DNA of 5,508 nt from an uncultured Bacilli bacterium (GCA_934168245.1 CAKPMY010000021.1:1-5508), one strand, 5' to 3'; positions 1 through 5,508 are shown, counted from the stretch's first letter. Notes: generated by a model from the sequence alone, not told the origin. A program made the numbers and translations.

Positions 1-146
<146 letters not shown>

Positions 147-166
147 TTCAATGGAAAAGAAATGCA

Positions 167-175
167 TGTTATAAT
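167..175 (+). promoter_or_regulatory. extended -10 promoter for the membrane-protein gene
   Basis: TGTTATAAT matches the extended -10 consensus (TGnTATAAT) exactly, and no strong -35 is seen about 17 bases upstream, as is common for this class. The predicted transcript start near 182 lies downstream of the ATG at 162, so it supports the later start at 204. The same TGTTATAATAAA string occurs before the GNAT gene at 4168, which suggests it is a real promoter form in this genome. Confidence 0.6.
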
Positions 176-203
176 AAACATATATAATCGAAAGGATAAA
201 AAT

Positions 204-713
204 ATGAACAATAATAATGAATTAGAAAATAATGAAGAATTACAAGAATTGGACTTTATCAAAGAAGCCGAAAAATATAATGTCTATTATGAAGAAGATA
301 AAAAAATAAGTACTAGAACTAAACTCTCTCTTACCGGAATAATCATAGGCTTTGCTCTACTCTTATTTTGGCCTAATCTAAAAACTGTAAAATTTGCTTT
401 AGGTATCGGCACCGTCTTATCACTTACCAGTCTTATCGTAAGTATATTTTCATCAAACAAAATAGACCTACATCGTTATAAAGAAAAAAGATTAAACGGT
501 AAAATAATCGTATTAAGTATTATTGAACTTATCATTATGGCCTCTTCCTTCTATGTATTTATGTCTTTAGAAAATATAAAGTACACTGATAAACATATCT
601 GTCCATATAGTTCCGTTACAAATTGTACTGATAACAAAGATGGAACAAGTACATGTAACTTTCTAAATAGAATAGATATACCTTGTAGTACTAAAATAGT
701 AAAAAATAAATAA
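204..713 (+). CDS. small three-helix membrane protein with Cys-containing tail, unknown function
   Basis: A 169-residue protein of no family I recognise. The ATG at 204 is chosen because AAAGGA (191-196) sits seven bases upstream. The in-frame ATG at 162 lies upstream of the predicted transcription start and lacks such a site. Residues 1-40 are hydrophilic, rich in Asn and Glu, and should be cytoplasmic. Hydrophobic segments lie at about 43-58, 64-82 and 100-120. The Lys/Arg-rich loop between the second and third (about 85-100) is expected inside by the positive-inside rule, which puts the C-terminal tail (about 122-169) outside. That tail has four Cys, at 133, 141, 151 and 161, which could form two disulfides. 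The gene has its own promoter and ends in the hairpin at 712-743, so it appears monocistronic and separate from the redox operon. No signal peptide or catalytic motif is seen. Confidence 0.7.
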   Translation: MNNNNELENNEELQELDFIKEAEKYNVYYEEDKKISTRTKLSLTGIIIGFALLLFWPNLKTVKFALGIGTVLSLTSLIVSIFSSNKIDLHRYKEKRLNGKIIVLSIIELIIMASSFYVFMSLENIKYTDKHICPYSSVTNCTDNKDGTSTCNFLNRIDIPCSTKIVKNK

Positions 714-743
714 AGAATGCTTAAAAATACTCAAGCATTCTTT
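712..743. terminator. bidirectional Rho-independent terminator
   Basis: An 11-bp perfect stem (AAAGAATGCTT at 712-722 with AAGCATTCTTT at 733-743) encloses a 10-base loop. Rightward it runs into a T-tract (741-745). Leftward, the opposite strand continues into TTTATTTATTTTTTAC. It lies between two converging genes, immediately after the stop codon of the membrane-protein gene (711-713) and just past the stop of the EFR1 gene (746), so it probably ends both transcripts. Confidence 0.85.
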
Positions 744-745
744 TT

Positions 746-1507
746 CTATACCTTAACATTTGGATTAATATATTGCCCATGTTTCTTAGTCTTCTTCTTA
801 TACTCAATAGCAGCCTTAGGACAATTATGTAAACATCTTAAACATAAAATACATTTCTCACTCTTCCAAACTGGTTTTCCATTTTTTACTTCTATTGCCC
901 CACACGGACACTTAACTTCACACATTCCACACCCTGTACAATCATTATTAACTGTAAAATACTTAGTACTACGAGCCTTATCATATGAAGAGTATACTCT
1001 TTTTACAATAAATACTGGTAACTTCTTACTCTGAAAAGTACCAGTCTTTTTTCCCATAATCTTTTTTATTATAAAGTCAATTCTAACTTCACTCTTCTTC
1101 TGAACCTCTTCATTACTTTTCAAATCACTAACATCATAACTAGGAGTCCAAGTATCAACCATAACAATATCATACTTTGCTTTTAATTCTATATTAATAT
1201 CTTTTAATAACTCCTCAAGCATATCTAAAGTACCACCAGAAAAACCTCCACAAGTAGTAACACCATAAACATAATTATTACCATTACAATTAATTTTTGT
1301 TCTTTTAAAAAAATCTTTTACTATAACTGGAACTCCAAAAAAGTAAGTAGGACAAATTATACCTAAATTTTCATTTTCATCTAAATCAAACTTATAATTA
1401 TTAACTCCAATACAATCTTCTATAGAAAATATCTTCTCAGAAGTAGCCTCTCCAATTCTAGAAGCCACATACTTACTATTTCCTGTTCCTGAAAAGTATA
1501 ATATCAT
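746..1507 (-). CDS. EFR1 family flavodoxin-ferredoxin fusion protein
   Basis: A 253-residue cytoplasmic electron carrier. Residues 1 to about 150 form a flavodoxin-like domain that opens with the FMN phosphate-binding motif FSGTGNSK (5-12); the later TTCGGFSGG (84-92) fits the second flavin-contacting loop. Residues 186-236 are a ferredoxin domain with two [4Fe-4S] motifs: Cys190, 193, 196 and 200 (CTGCGMCEVKCP), and Cys219, 222, 225 and 229 (CILCLRCLHNCP). This order matches the EFR1 family seen in many gut anaerobes, whose partners are mostly unknown. The start codon follows directly on the upstream gene's TAG stop, and GAGGGTGAG lies just before it, inside the end of the oxidoreductase gene. 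As last gene of the hydrogenase operon it probably passes electrons between the oxidoreductase or hydrogenase and another acceptor; that role is inference. The family is clear, the partner is not. Confidence 0.9.
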   Translation of the reverse strand: MILYFSGTGNSKYVASRIGEATSEKIFSIEDCIGVNNYKFDLDENENLGIICPTYFFGVPVIVKDFFKRTKINCNGNNYVYGVTTCGGFSGGTLDMLEELLKDINIELKAKYDIVMVDTWTPSYDVSDLKSNEEVQKKSEVRIDFIIKKIMGKKTGTFQSKKLPVFIVKRVYSSYDKARSTKYFTVNNDCTGCGMCEVKCPCGAIEVKNGKPVWKSEKCILCLRCLHNCPKAAIEYKKKTKKHGQYINPNVKV

Positions 1508-2758
1508 CTACTCACCCTCTTTACTTAAAAACTTCATAATCGAATAAGCCGTATCTCTACCATTACGACAAGCCCAAGCAACTGTTGACTTAGCCCCAGT
1601 TAAATCCCCTGCCGCAAATATCTTTGGATTAGATGTCTGATTATTACTATTAACCATCAAATAACCATTTTCTTTAACATCCAATTTCAAACTCTCTAAA
1701 AGTTCACTATCTGCTCTAGAACCAACTGCCATAATAACTACATCAGTATCTATTACAAAGTTACTACCTTCAACATTAATAGCCTTTTTCTCCTTATCTA
1801 AAGTAGTCTTTACACATTCAATACCAGTAACTTTATCTTCACCTATAACTTTAATAACATTAGTCTGAAATAAAAACTTAATACCTTCTTTTTTAGCCGC
1901 CCTAATATCATTCATTTCCGCAGACATTTCACTTCTACTTCTTCTATAAATAATACCAACTTCACTAGCACCTTCTTTTATAGCCGTTCTAGCCATATCA
2001 ATAGAAACTCCTCCACCTCCAATAACTACAACTCTTTTAGAAGTATAATCTACTTGAACTAAATTCTCCAACAATTCATTGGCTCCATATACACCATTAA
2101 GTTCTTCTCCACTAAGTCCCATCATCTTAGATACATTAGCCCCAAGTCCTAAAAATACTGCATCATACTCTTTCTCTAACTCCTTAAGAGAAATATCTTT
2201 TCCTAAAGAAACATTAGTCTTAACCTCTATTCCTAAATCAAGTATCTGTTTAATAACTTTAGAAACTAACTCCTTATCAAGTCTAAACTTAGGAATACCA
2301 TGATACAAAAGTCCTCCTAAATATTCATGTTTTTCATATATCGTAACTTGATAACCATTTTCTGCTAAAAATCCTGCACAAGTAAGACCTGATGGTCCAG
2401 ATCCAATAACTGCAATCCTCTCTTTTTTCTTACCCTTTCTTGGTAATTTCCACCCATTCTCTACTGCCAAATCTCCAACATAACTTTCTATTTTACCAAT
2501 CTCGACTGGATCATATGACACTTTCTTTGCACAAGATCCTTGACATTGCTTATCAACAGGACATATTTTTCCACAAACAGAAGGTAAAACTGTACTCTTA
2601 CAAAGTACTTTAAAAGCCTCTTCATAATTATTATTCTTTACATTTTCAATAAACTCTGGAATATCTATATTTAATGGACATCCTATTTGACAAGGTTTAG
2701 TAACACAAGTCTCACATTTAGAGGCAGCAATCTTTACTTCTAATTTTTCCTTTTCCAT
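1508..2758 (-). CDS. GltD/NfnB-like FAD- and [4Fe-4S]-containing NAD(P)-dependent oxidoreductase
   Basis: A 416-residue flavoprotein of the glutamate synthase small-subunit superfamily, which also includes the NfnB subunit of transhydrogenase. The N-terminal iron-sulfur domain has Cys15, 18, 23, 27 and Cys62, 66, 72, 76, enough for two [4Fe-4S] clusters. The FAD-binding Rossmann motif GSGPSG is at 119-124, with the acidic end of the second strand at YEK (141-143). The NAD(P) domain has GGGGVSID (247-254) and YRRSR (271-275); the paired Arg favours NADP(H). The closing FAD motif FAAGD is at 381-385. It is shorter than typical GltD or NfnB (about 460-470 residues). The start overlaps the hydrogenase stop as TAATG, with an AAAGGGGG ribosome site, so the two are translationally coupled. 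With no glutamate synthase large subunit nearby, it more likely exchanges electrons between NADPH and the hydrogenase; that is inference. Confidence 0.9.
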   Translation of the reverse strand: MEKEKLEVKIAASKCETCVTKPCQIGCPLNIDIPEFIENVKNNNYEEAFKVLCKSTVLPSVCGKICPVDKQCQGSCAKKVSYDPVEIGKIESYVGDLAVENGWKLPRKGKKKERIAVIGSGPSGLTCAGFLAENGYQVTIYEKHEYLGGLLYHGIPKFRLDKELVSKVIKQILDLGIEVKTNVSLGKDISLKELEKEYDAVFLGLGANVSKMMGLSGEELNGVYGANELLENLVQVDYTSKRVVVIGGGGVSIDMARTAIKEGASEVGIIYRRSRSEMSAEMNDIRAAKKEGIKFLFQTNVIKVIGEDKVTGIECVKTTLDKEKKAINVEGSNFVIDTDVVIMAVGSRADSELLESLKLDVKENGYLMVNSNNQTSNPKIFAAGDLTGAKSTVAWACRNGRDTAYSIMKFLSKEGE

Positions 2759-4149
2759 TACTTTTCCCCCTTTACTAAATAAGATTTATCATCATAAGTA
2801 GTATGTAAATACTTATGAACTTTATCTTTATCATTATAAAACTCCCTATATATCTTTATAATATCTGGATTCTTATAACTAAGACGTCTCTTCATTTTCT
2901 CATCTTCACTATAAAGTCCATTCATTCTCTCTAACTTTTTATCTCTCATCTCTAATAAACTTAGTTTAGGCTGTCCCCCTCCAGCAATACAACCACCAAC
3001 ACAGTTCATCACTTCTACAAATTGATACTCTGCTTTACCTTCTTTAATTTTATCAATCAAAGTCTTCGCATTTTTCATACCATTTGCTATCGCAACTTTT
3101 AGTTTTATCTCTCCTGTATCAAGTAAAACTTCCTTTATTCCATCCATTCCTCTAACATCAGAAAAAACTAATTTTTCATCTTCTAAATCTTTACCAGTAA
3201 TATAATGATATGCCGTTCTTAAAGTTGCTTCACTTACTCCTCCAGAACTACCAAAAATAACACCTGCACTACTACCAAGTCCTAAAGGAGAATCAAACTT
3301 ACCATCCTCTAACTTCAATAAATCAATATTATTATCCTTTATCATTTTTGCAAGTTCTCTCGTTGTTAAAACATAATCTGTATCCCTCTTAGTAACATTT
3401 AATTCTGATCTTTTAATCTCATACTTTTTAGATGTACATGGAGCAATCACTACATTAACTAGTCTTCCTAAATCAATACCTTCTTTTTCAGCAAAATATG
3501 TCTTAATAGTTGTACTTTGCATCGCAATAGGACTCTTACAAGTAGATAAATTAGGAATTAACTCTGGATAAAAAATTTCTGCATACTTTACCCAAGAAGG
3601 ACAACAAGAAGTAAACATCGGTAGATTCTTCTTATTTTTAATTCTCTCTACTAACTCTAAAGCCTCTTCCATTACTGTTAAATCAGCCCCAAAAGTAATA
3701 TCAAAAACATATTTAAAACCTAGTTTTCTTAAAGCCGTAATAATTTTCTTATAAATATTTTTACCTGACTCTAGTCCAAATTCTTCTCCAAGTGCCACTC
3801 TAACCGCTGGAGCCAAAGAAACAACAACGACTTTTTCAGGATTAGAAAGCAATCTCTCCACCTTCAAATAATCTAATCGTTCTCTAATAGACTCTGTAGG
3901 GCAATAATTGGCACACTGTCCGCAGTTAATACATATAGGCTCATGAGTAATACCAAGATCATACATCTTCGCCACTGTCACATCATTACGACAAATTCTA
4001 ACACAGTAGCCACATTGTATACATTTACTAGCATCTTTCATTATCGCCGGATTTTCATTACTAATTGGTAACGCTATATCTTCTCCATTCATTTTTTTCA
4101 CCAAGCCTTCTATTCTTATCTTACTTATATTATTATACCTAATTTTCAT
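2758..4149 (-). CDS. [FeFe]-hydrogenase (two-cluster, fused large and small subunit domains)
   Basis: A 463-residue protein predicted to catalyse reversible H2 formation from protons and electrons. Two [4Fe-4S] motifs (Cys43, 46, 49, 53 and Cys73, 76, 79, 83) feed the H-cluster. H-cluster motifs in order are FTSCCPSW (179-186), APCTSKK (236-242) and MNCVGGCIAGGGQP (381-394). Ligands are Cys183, 238, 383 and 387, and Cys182 is the proton-relay position. By alignment from memory with Clostridium pasteurianum CpI, the proton-path residues Glu162, Glu165 and Ser202 are also kept. CpI has Met where this protein has Ala236, and Ala where it has Asn382. The C-terminus (about 400-455, ending LHTTY) is the small-subunit domain. 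The maturases HydE, HydF and HydG are not here and must be encoded elsewhere. The ATG at 4149 lacks a ribosome site; Met20 (4092) has GGTG six bases upstream and could be the true start. It is the first gene of a three-gene operon. Confidence 0.93.
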   Translation of the reverse strand: MKIRYNNISKIRIEGLVKKMNGEDIALPISNENPAIMKDASKCIQCGYCVRICRNDVTVAKMYDLGITHEPICINCGQCANYCPTESIRERLDYLKVERLLSNPEKVVVVSLAPAVRVALGEEFGLESGKNIYKKIITALRKLGFKYVFDITFGADLTVMEEALELVERIKNKKNLPMFTSCCPSWVKYAEIFYPELIPNLSTCKSPIAMQSTTIKTYFAEKEGIDLGRLVNVVIAPCTSKKYEIKRSELNVTKRDTDYVLTTRELAKMIKDNNIDLLKLEDGKFDSPLGLGSSAGVIFGSSGGVSEATLRTAYHYITGKDLEDEKLVFSDVRGMDGIKEVLLDTGEIKLKVAIANGMKNAKTLIDKIKEGKAEYQFVEVMNCVGGCIAGGGQPKLSLLEMRDKKLERMNGLYSEDEKMKRRLSYKNPDIIKIYREFYNDKDKVHKYLHTTYDDKSYLVKGEK

Positions 4150-4167
4150 TTATTTTTAAATAAAAAA

Positions 4168-4176
4168 TGTTATAAT
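4168..4176 (+). promoter_or_regulatory. extended -10 promoter of the GNAT gene
   Basis: TGTTATAAT is an exact extended -10 element, identical to that at 167-175. No clear -35 is seen. The predicted start near 4183 falls almost on the ribosome binding site TAGAGGTG (4181-4188), so the leader would be very short, about 12 bases before the ATG at 4195. Confidence 0.6.
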
Positions 4177-4201
4177 AAATTAGAGGTGAAAAATATGTTA
4201 A
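4172..4201 (-). promoter_or_regulatory. leftward promoter of the hydrogenase operon
   Basis: On the minus strand TTAACA (4201-4196) and TATTAT (4177-4172) are separated by 18 bases, each matching the sigma-A consensus at five of six positions. Transcription would start near 4165, about 16 bases before the ATG at 4149. The -35 box overlaps the start codon of the divergent GNAT gene, and the -10 box overlaps the GNAT gene's own -10 on the other strand, so the two promoters probably exclude each other. Confidence 0.5.
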
Positions 4202-4707
4202 CTTTAGTTATACCTGAATTAAAAGATTACTGGTATGAAAAAAAATTAAATGAAGATCCTGCTTCTATGAGTTATAATGCTGGCTATGATGTTTCTTACT
4301 CTGGTTATCATTATGATACAGGAACAATTGACTTCCCTGAAGAAAACTTTGAAAAAACCTACACCAAGAGAAAAGATGAAAATAAATTTTTTGCTTTCCT
4401 AAAAGACACTGAAACAAATGAATTTGTAGGCTACGTAAATTATCATTTTGATAGTTCTGAAAACCACTATGGCTGTGGTATTTTAATAGAAGCCTCAAAA
4501 AGAGGAAAAGGCTACGCAAAAGAAGGTTTAAAACTATTATGTGAAGCTGCTAAGAAAAATGGTATTAAAGAACTATATGATAACTTTGAAAAAGATCGTT
4601 ATCATACTAAAGTATTTGAAGATGTTGGTTTTAAAGTAATAAAAGAAACTACTTGGAAAAAGTTTGGTAAAGATGTTGCCGGAGTCATTGTAAAAATCAA
4701 TTTATAA
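4195..4707 (+). CDS. GNAT family N-acetyltransferase
   Basis: A 170-residue protein predicted to transfer an acetyl group from acetyl-CoA to an amine; the substrate is unknown. The acetyl-CoA pyrophosphate loop is the basic segment SKRGKGYA (101-108), followed by the helix KEGLKLLCEAA, as in motif A of the family. The strand before it (FVGYVNYHFD, 77-86) and the later HTKVFEDVGFKVI (137-149) fit the fold's central sheet and the usual N...FExxGF end. The ATG at 4195 is preferred over an in-frame GTG at 4186 because that GTG lies inside the ribosome binding site TAGAGGTG. It is divergent from the hydrogenase operon and ends in the hairpin at 4722-4766, so it is probably transcribed alone. Nothing ties it functionally to hydrogen metabolism apart from the shared promoter region. 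Confidence 0.85.
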   Translation: MLTLVIPELKDYWYEKKLNEDPASMSYNAGYDVSYSGYHYDTGTIDFPEENFEKTYTKRKDENKFFAFLKDTETNEFVGYVNYHFDSSENHYGCGILIEASKRGKGYAKEGLKLLCEAAKKNGIKELYDNFEKDRYHTKVFEDVGFKVIKETTWKKFGKDVAGVIVKINL

Positions 4708-4721
4708 AAAAAAAGACATAT

Positions 4722-4766
4722 AAAAACTAGAGTTTGCAAAACGTCAAATATAAAACTCTAGTTTTT
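4722..4766. terminator. bidirectional Rho-independent terminator
   Basis: A 14-bp stem (4722-4735 with 4753-4766, core ACTAGAGTTT/AAACTCTAGT) closes a 17-base loop. A-runs on the left and T-runs on the right give a T-tract on both strands. It sits between the converging GNAT and GreA-like genes, and its right arm overlaps the GreA-like stop codon (4765-4767), so it can serve both. Confidence 0.85.
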
Positions 4767-5265
4767 AATTTACAATATTTCCATTTTTTTCTAACACTTT
4801 TATTTCTACTTCCTCATCATGTATTTTATAAAATATCTTATCATGAATATTTTTCAAATATAATGCTTTACCCATTTGACTATTCAATGATATTTCTTGA
4901 ATTGAACTTTCTAAATCTGGCAAATACATACCTGTCAGTTTTACTTCAAAAATTTCAATATCATCTTCTGCATAAATAACTTCTATTTTTAAAGTATCTC
5001 CAATATTTATAGTATCAGCGCTAGACTCTACATCATCAATAACTTTTATGCATCGTCCATCCATTAACATCTTTTTTAGTTTAGCACTAACTTTTCTCTC
5101 ATCTCGCATCAATTCATCATAGGCAAAATTATCATGCCAACCATCACCAACTGCATCTCGACATACTTCTGCTGCTCCTGAGGCAATGTTTTCTAATGCA
5201 CTTTTGAGTTCGTTCAAAATATTCACAAATTGCTCATAACCATTTCTATCAACTAATATTTCCAT
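4765..5265 (-). CDS. GreA/GreB family transcription elongation factor-like protein
   Basis: A 166-residue protein close in length to GreA (about 158). In Gre factors an N-terminal coiled coil enters the RNA polymerase secondary channel and its acidic tip helps cleave backtracked RNA. Here residues 1-70 are mainly helical, and the tip region reads GDGWHDNFAY (40-49), comparable to the GDLxENAEY tip of GreA. Asp41 and Asp45 stand where GreA has its catalytic Asp and Glu, with one extra residue between them. Residues about 85-160 match the FKBP-like C-terminal domain: INIGDTLKIE (86-95), then LNSQMGKAL (127-135) in place of the usual SPLGRAL, then a closing strand. A strong AAAGGAGGTGAG site precedes the ATG. 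It could be a divergent Gre paralogue or a Gre-fold regulator that does not cleave RNA. It appears monocistronic. Confidence 0.75.
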   Translation of the reverse strand: MEILVDRNGYEQFVNILNELKSALENIASGAAEVCRDAVGDGWHDNFAYDELMRDERKVSAKLKKMLMDGRCIKVIDDVESSADTINIGDTLKIEVIYAEDDIEIFEVKLTGMYLPDLESSIQEISLNSQMGKALYLKNIHDKIFYKIHDEEVEIKVLEKNGNIVN

Positions 5266-5271
5266 GTCCTA

Positions 5272-5283
5272 CTCACCTCCTTT
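5272..5283 (-). promoter_or_regulatory. near-perfect Shine-Dalgarno of the GreA-like gene
   Basis: AAAGGAGGTGAG on the minus strand is complementary to the 16S rRNA 3' end over its whole core and lies six bases before the ATG at 5265-5263. It fixes this start and shows that canonical ribosome sites are used in this genome. Confidence 0.85.
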
Positions 5284-5375
5284 CAATATTCATATGGCGC
5301 ATATCACAAGAAAGTTCTGAAAAATATAAGAAATATTAGCGATAATTTTTTTAGTCATTAACATTCAATAAAATA

Positions 5376-5404
5376 TTAACATTTTCTTAACACCAAGATA
5401 TTAT
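5376..5404 (+). promoter_or_regulatory. rightward promoter with TTAACA direct repeats
   Basis: TTAACA (5376-5381) and TATTAT (5399-5404) are separated by exactly 17 bases, each five of six to consensus. Two further TTAACA copies lie at 5358-5363 and 5387-5392; the latter is 11 bases from the -35 copy, one helical turn, on the same face. This is the format of a PhoP-type Pho box in Bacillus (TTAACA-like hexamers spaced about five bases), so regulation by phosphate is possible but unproven. Transcription would start near 5411 and give a leader of about 90 bases. Confidence 0.5.
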
Positions 5405-5424
5405 CATAGACATTTTATTTTTAC

Positions 5425-5443
5425 AAGTTAATTTTTTTAACTT
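5425..5443. repeat. perfect inverted repeat AAGTTAA-N5-TTAACTT
   Basis: Seven-base arms (5425-5431 and 5437-5443) flank a five-T spacer, and more T residues follow. It lies just after the predicted rightward transcription start. It could be an operator or a weak terminator hairpin; with only one G-C pair per stem it would be unstable as RNA. Confidence 0.4.
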
Positions 5444-5445
5444 TT

Positions 5446-5461
5446 TTTGAATTACTTCAAA
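5446..5461. repeat. short inverted repeat TTTGAA-N4-TTCAAA followed by T-tract
   Basis: Six-base arms (5446-5451, 5456-5461) with loop TTAC are followed by G and six T. It sits in the same leader as the repeat at 5425-5443. As a terminator it is weak; it may be a protein-binding palindrome or chance in very AT-rich DNA. The rest of the 5284-5502 gap holds no gene that I can see. Confidence 0.3.
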
Positions 5462-5502
5462 GTTTTTTATATTTTTTCGAATAATATAAGTAGGGAATAC
5501 TA

Positions 5503-5508
5503 ATGGAT
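5503..5508 (+). CDS. possible start of a rightward gene cut by the window edge
   Basis: An ATG at 5503-5505 follows TAGGGA (5491-5496) at a spacing of six bases, downstream of the promoter at 5376-5404. Only two codons (Met-Asp) are inside the window, so nothing can be said about the product. Confidence 0.3.

Noticed and set aside
162..203. Upstream in-frame ATG for the membrane-protein gene
   Set aside because: It overlaps the extended -10 promoter and lies before the predicted transcript start; the ATG at 204 has a proper ribosome site.
717..1034. Rightward open frame of about 105 codons
   Set aside because: It is antisense to the EFR1 gene, begins inside the terminator hairpin, and has no ribosome site. 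The opposite strand encodes clear flavodoxin and ferredoxin motifs.
2079..2303. Rightward open frame of 74 codons
   Set aside because: It lies wholly antisense to the GltD/NfnB-like gene, with no ribosome site and a low-complexity Ser/Leu/Pro product.
1508..4149. Electron-bifurcating HydABC hydrogenase or a true glutamate synthase
   Set aside because: No NuoF/NuoE-like subunits and no glutamate synthase large subunit are in the window; the flavoprotein is GltD/NfnB-like and sits directly beside the hydrogenase.
4186..4194. Upstream in-frame GTG for the GNAT gene
   Set aside because: The GTG is part of the Shine-Dalgarno TAGAGGTG that serves the ATG at 4195.
4265..4519. Leftward open frame of 84 codons
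   Set aside because: It is antisense to the GNAT gene and has a composition typical of a shadow frame.
4734..4979. Rightward open frame of about 81 codons
   Set aside because: It starts at a TTG in the terminator loop, lies antisense to the GreA-like gene, and has no ribosome site.

Overview
The window is AT-rich DNA with the standard genetic code (TGG for Trp, stops TAA/TAG). Strong AGGAGG-type ribosome binding sites and extended -10 promoters are visible, and the genes for [4Fe-4S] and H-cluster proteins are oxygen-sensitive in type. This points to a strictly anaerobic, fermentative low-GC Bacillota-like bacterium, probably host-associated. I cannot name the species.

Layout. Positions 1-55 are a pure TCTG tetranucleotide tract, which may lie inside the start of a leftward gene that runs off the window. 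A rightward gene (204-713) encodes a small three-helix membrane protein of unknown function. It converges, through a bidirectional terminator hairpin (712-743), on a leftward three-gene redox operon (4149 down to 746). The operon order is: [FeFe]-hydrogenase, a GltD/NfnB-like FAD/[4Fe-4S] NAD(P)-dependent oxidoreductase, and an EFR1-type flavodoxin-ferredoxin fusion protein. The three genes abut (TAATG overlap, then TAG directly followed by ATG), so they are almost certainly co-transcribed and translationally coupled. Divergent from the operon is a GNAT acetyltransferase (4195-4707). It converges through a second hairpin (4722-4766) on a leftward GreA/GreB-family gene (4765-5265). Positions 5284-5502 are non-coding and hold a good rightward promoter, TTAACA direct repeats and two inverted repeats. 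A further rightward gene may begin at 5503.

How the genes may work together. The hydrogenase carries all the cysteines for the H-cluster and two [4Fe-4S] clusters, plus the known proton-pathway residues, so it should be catalytic. The GltD/NfnB-like partner would supply or accept electrons from NAD(P)H. The EFR1 protein, with FMN and two clusters, would be a further carrier. No glutamate synthase large subunit and no NuoF/NuoE-like subunits are present, so this is not a standard HydABC bifurcating enzyme or a glutamate synthase. The arrangement resembles what has been called a glutamate-synthase-linked [FeFe]-hydrogenase, whose electron flow is still poorly understood. The main points for a second look are this operon, two substitutions next to H-cluster ligands, the back-to-back overlapping promoters at 4168-4201, the TCTG tract, and the TTAACA promoter region at the right end.
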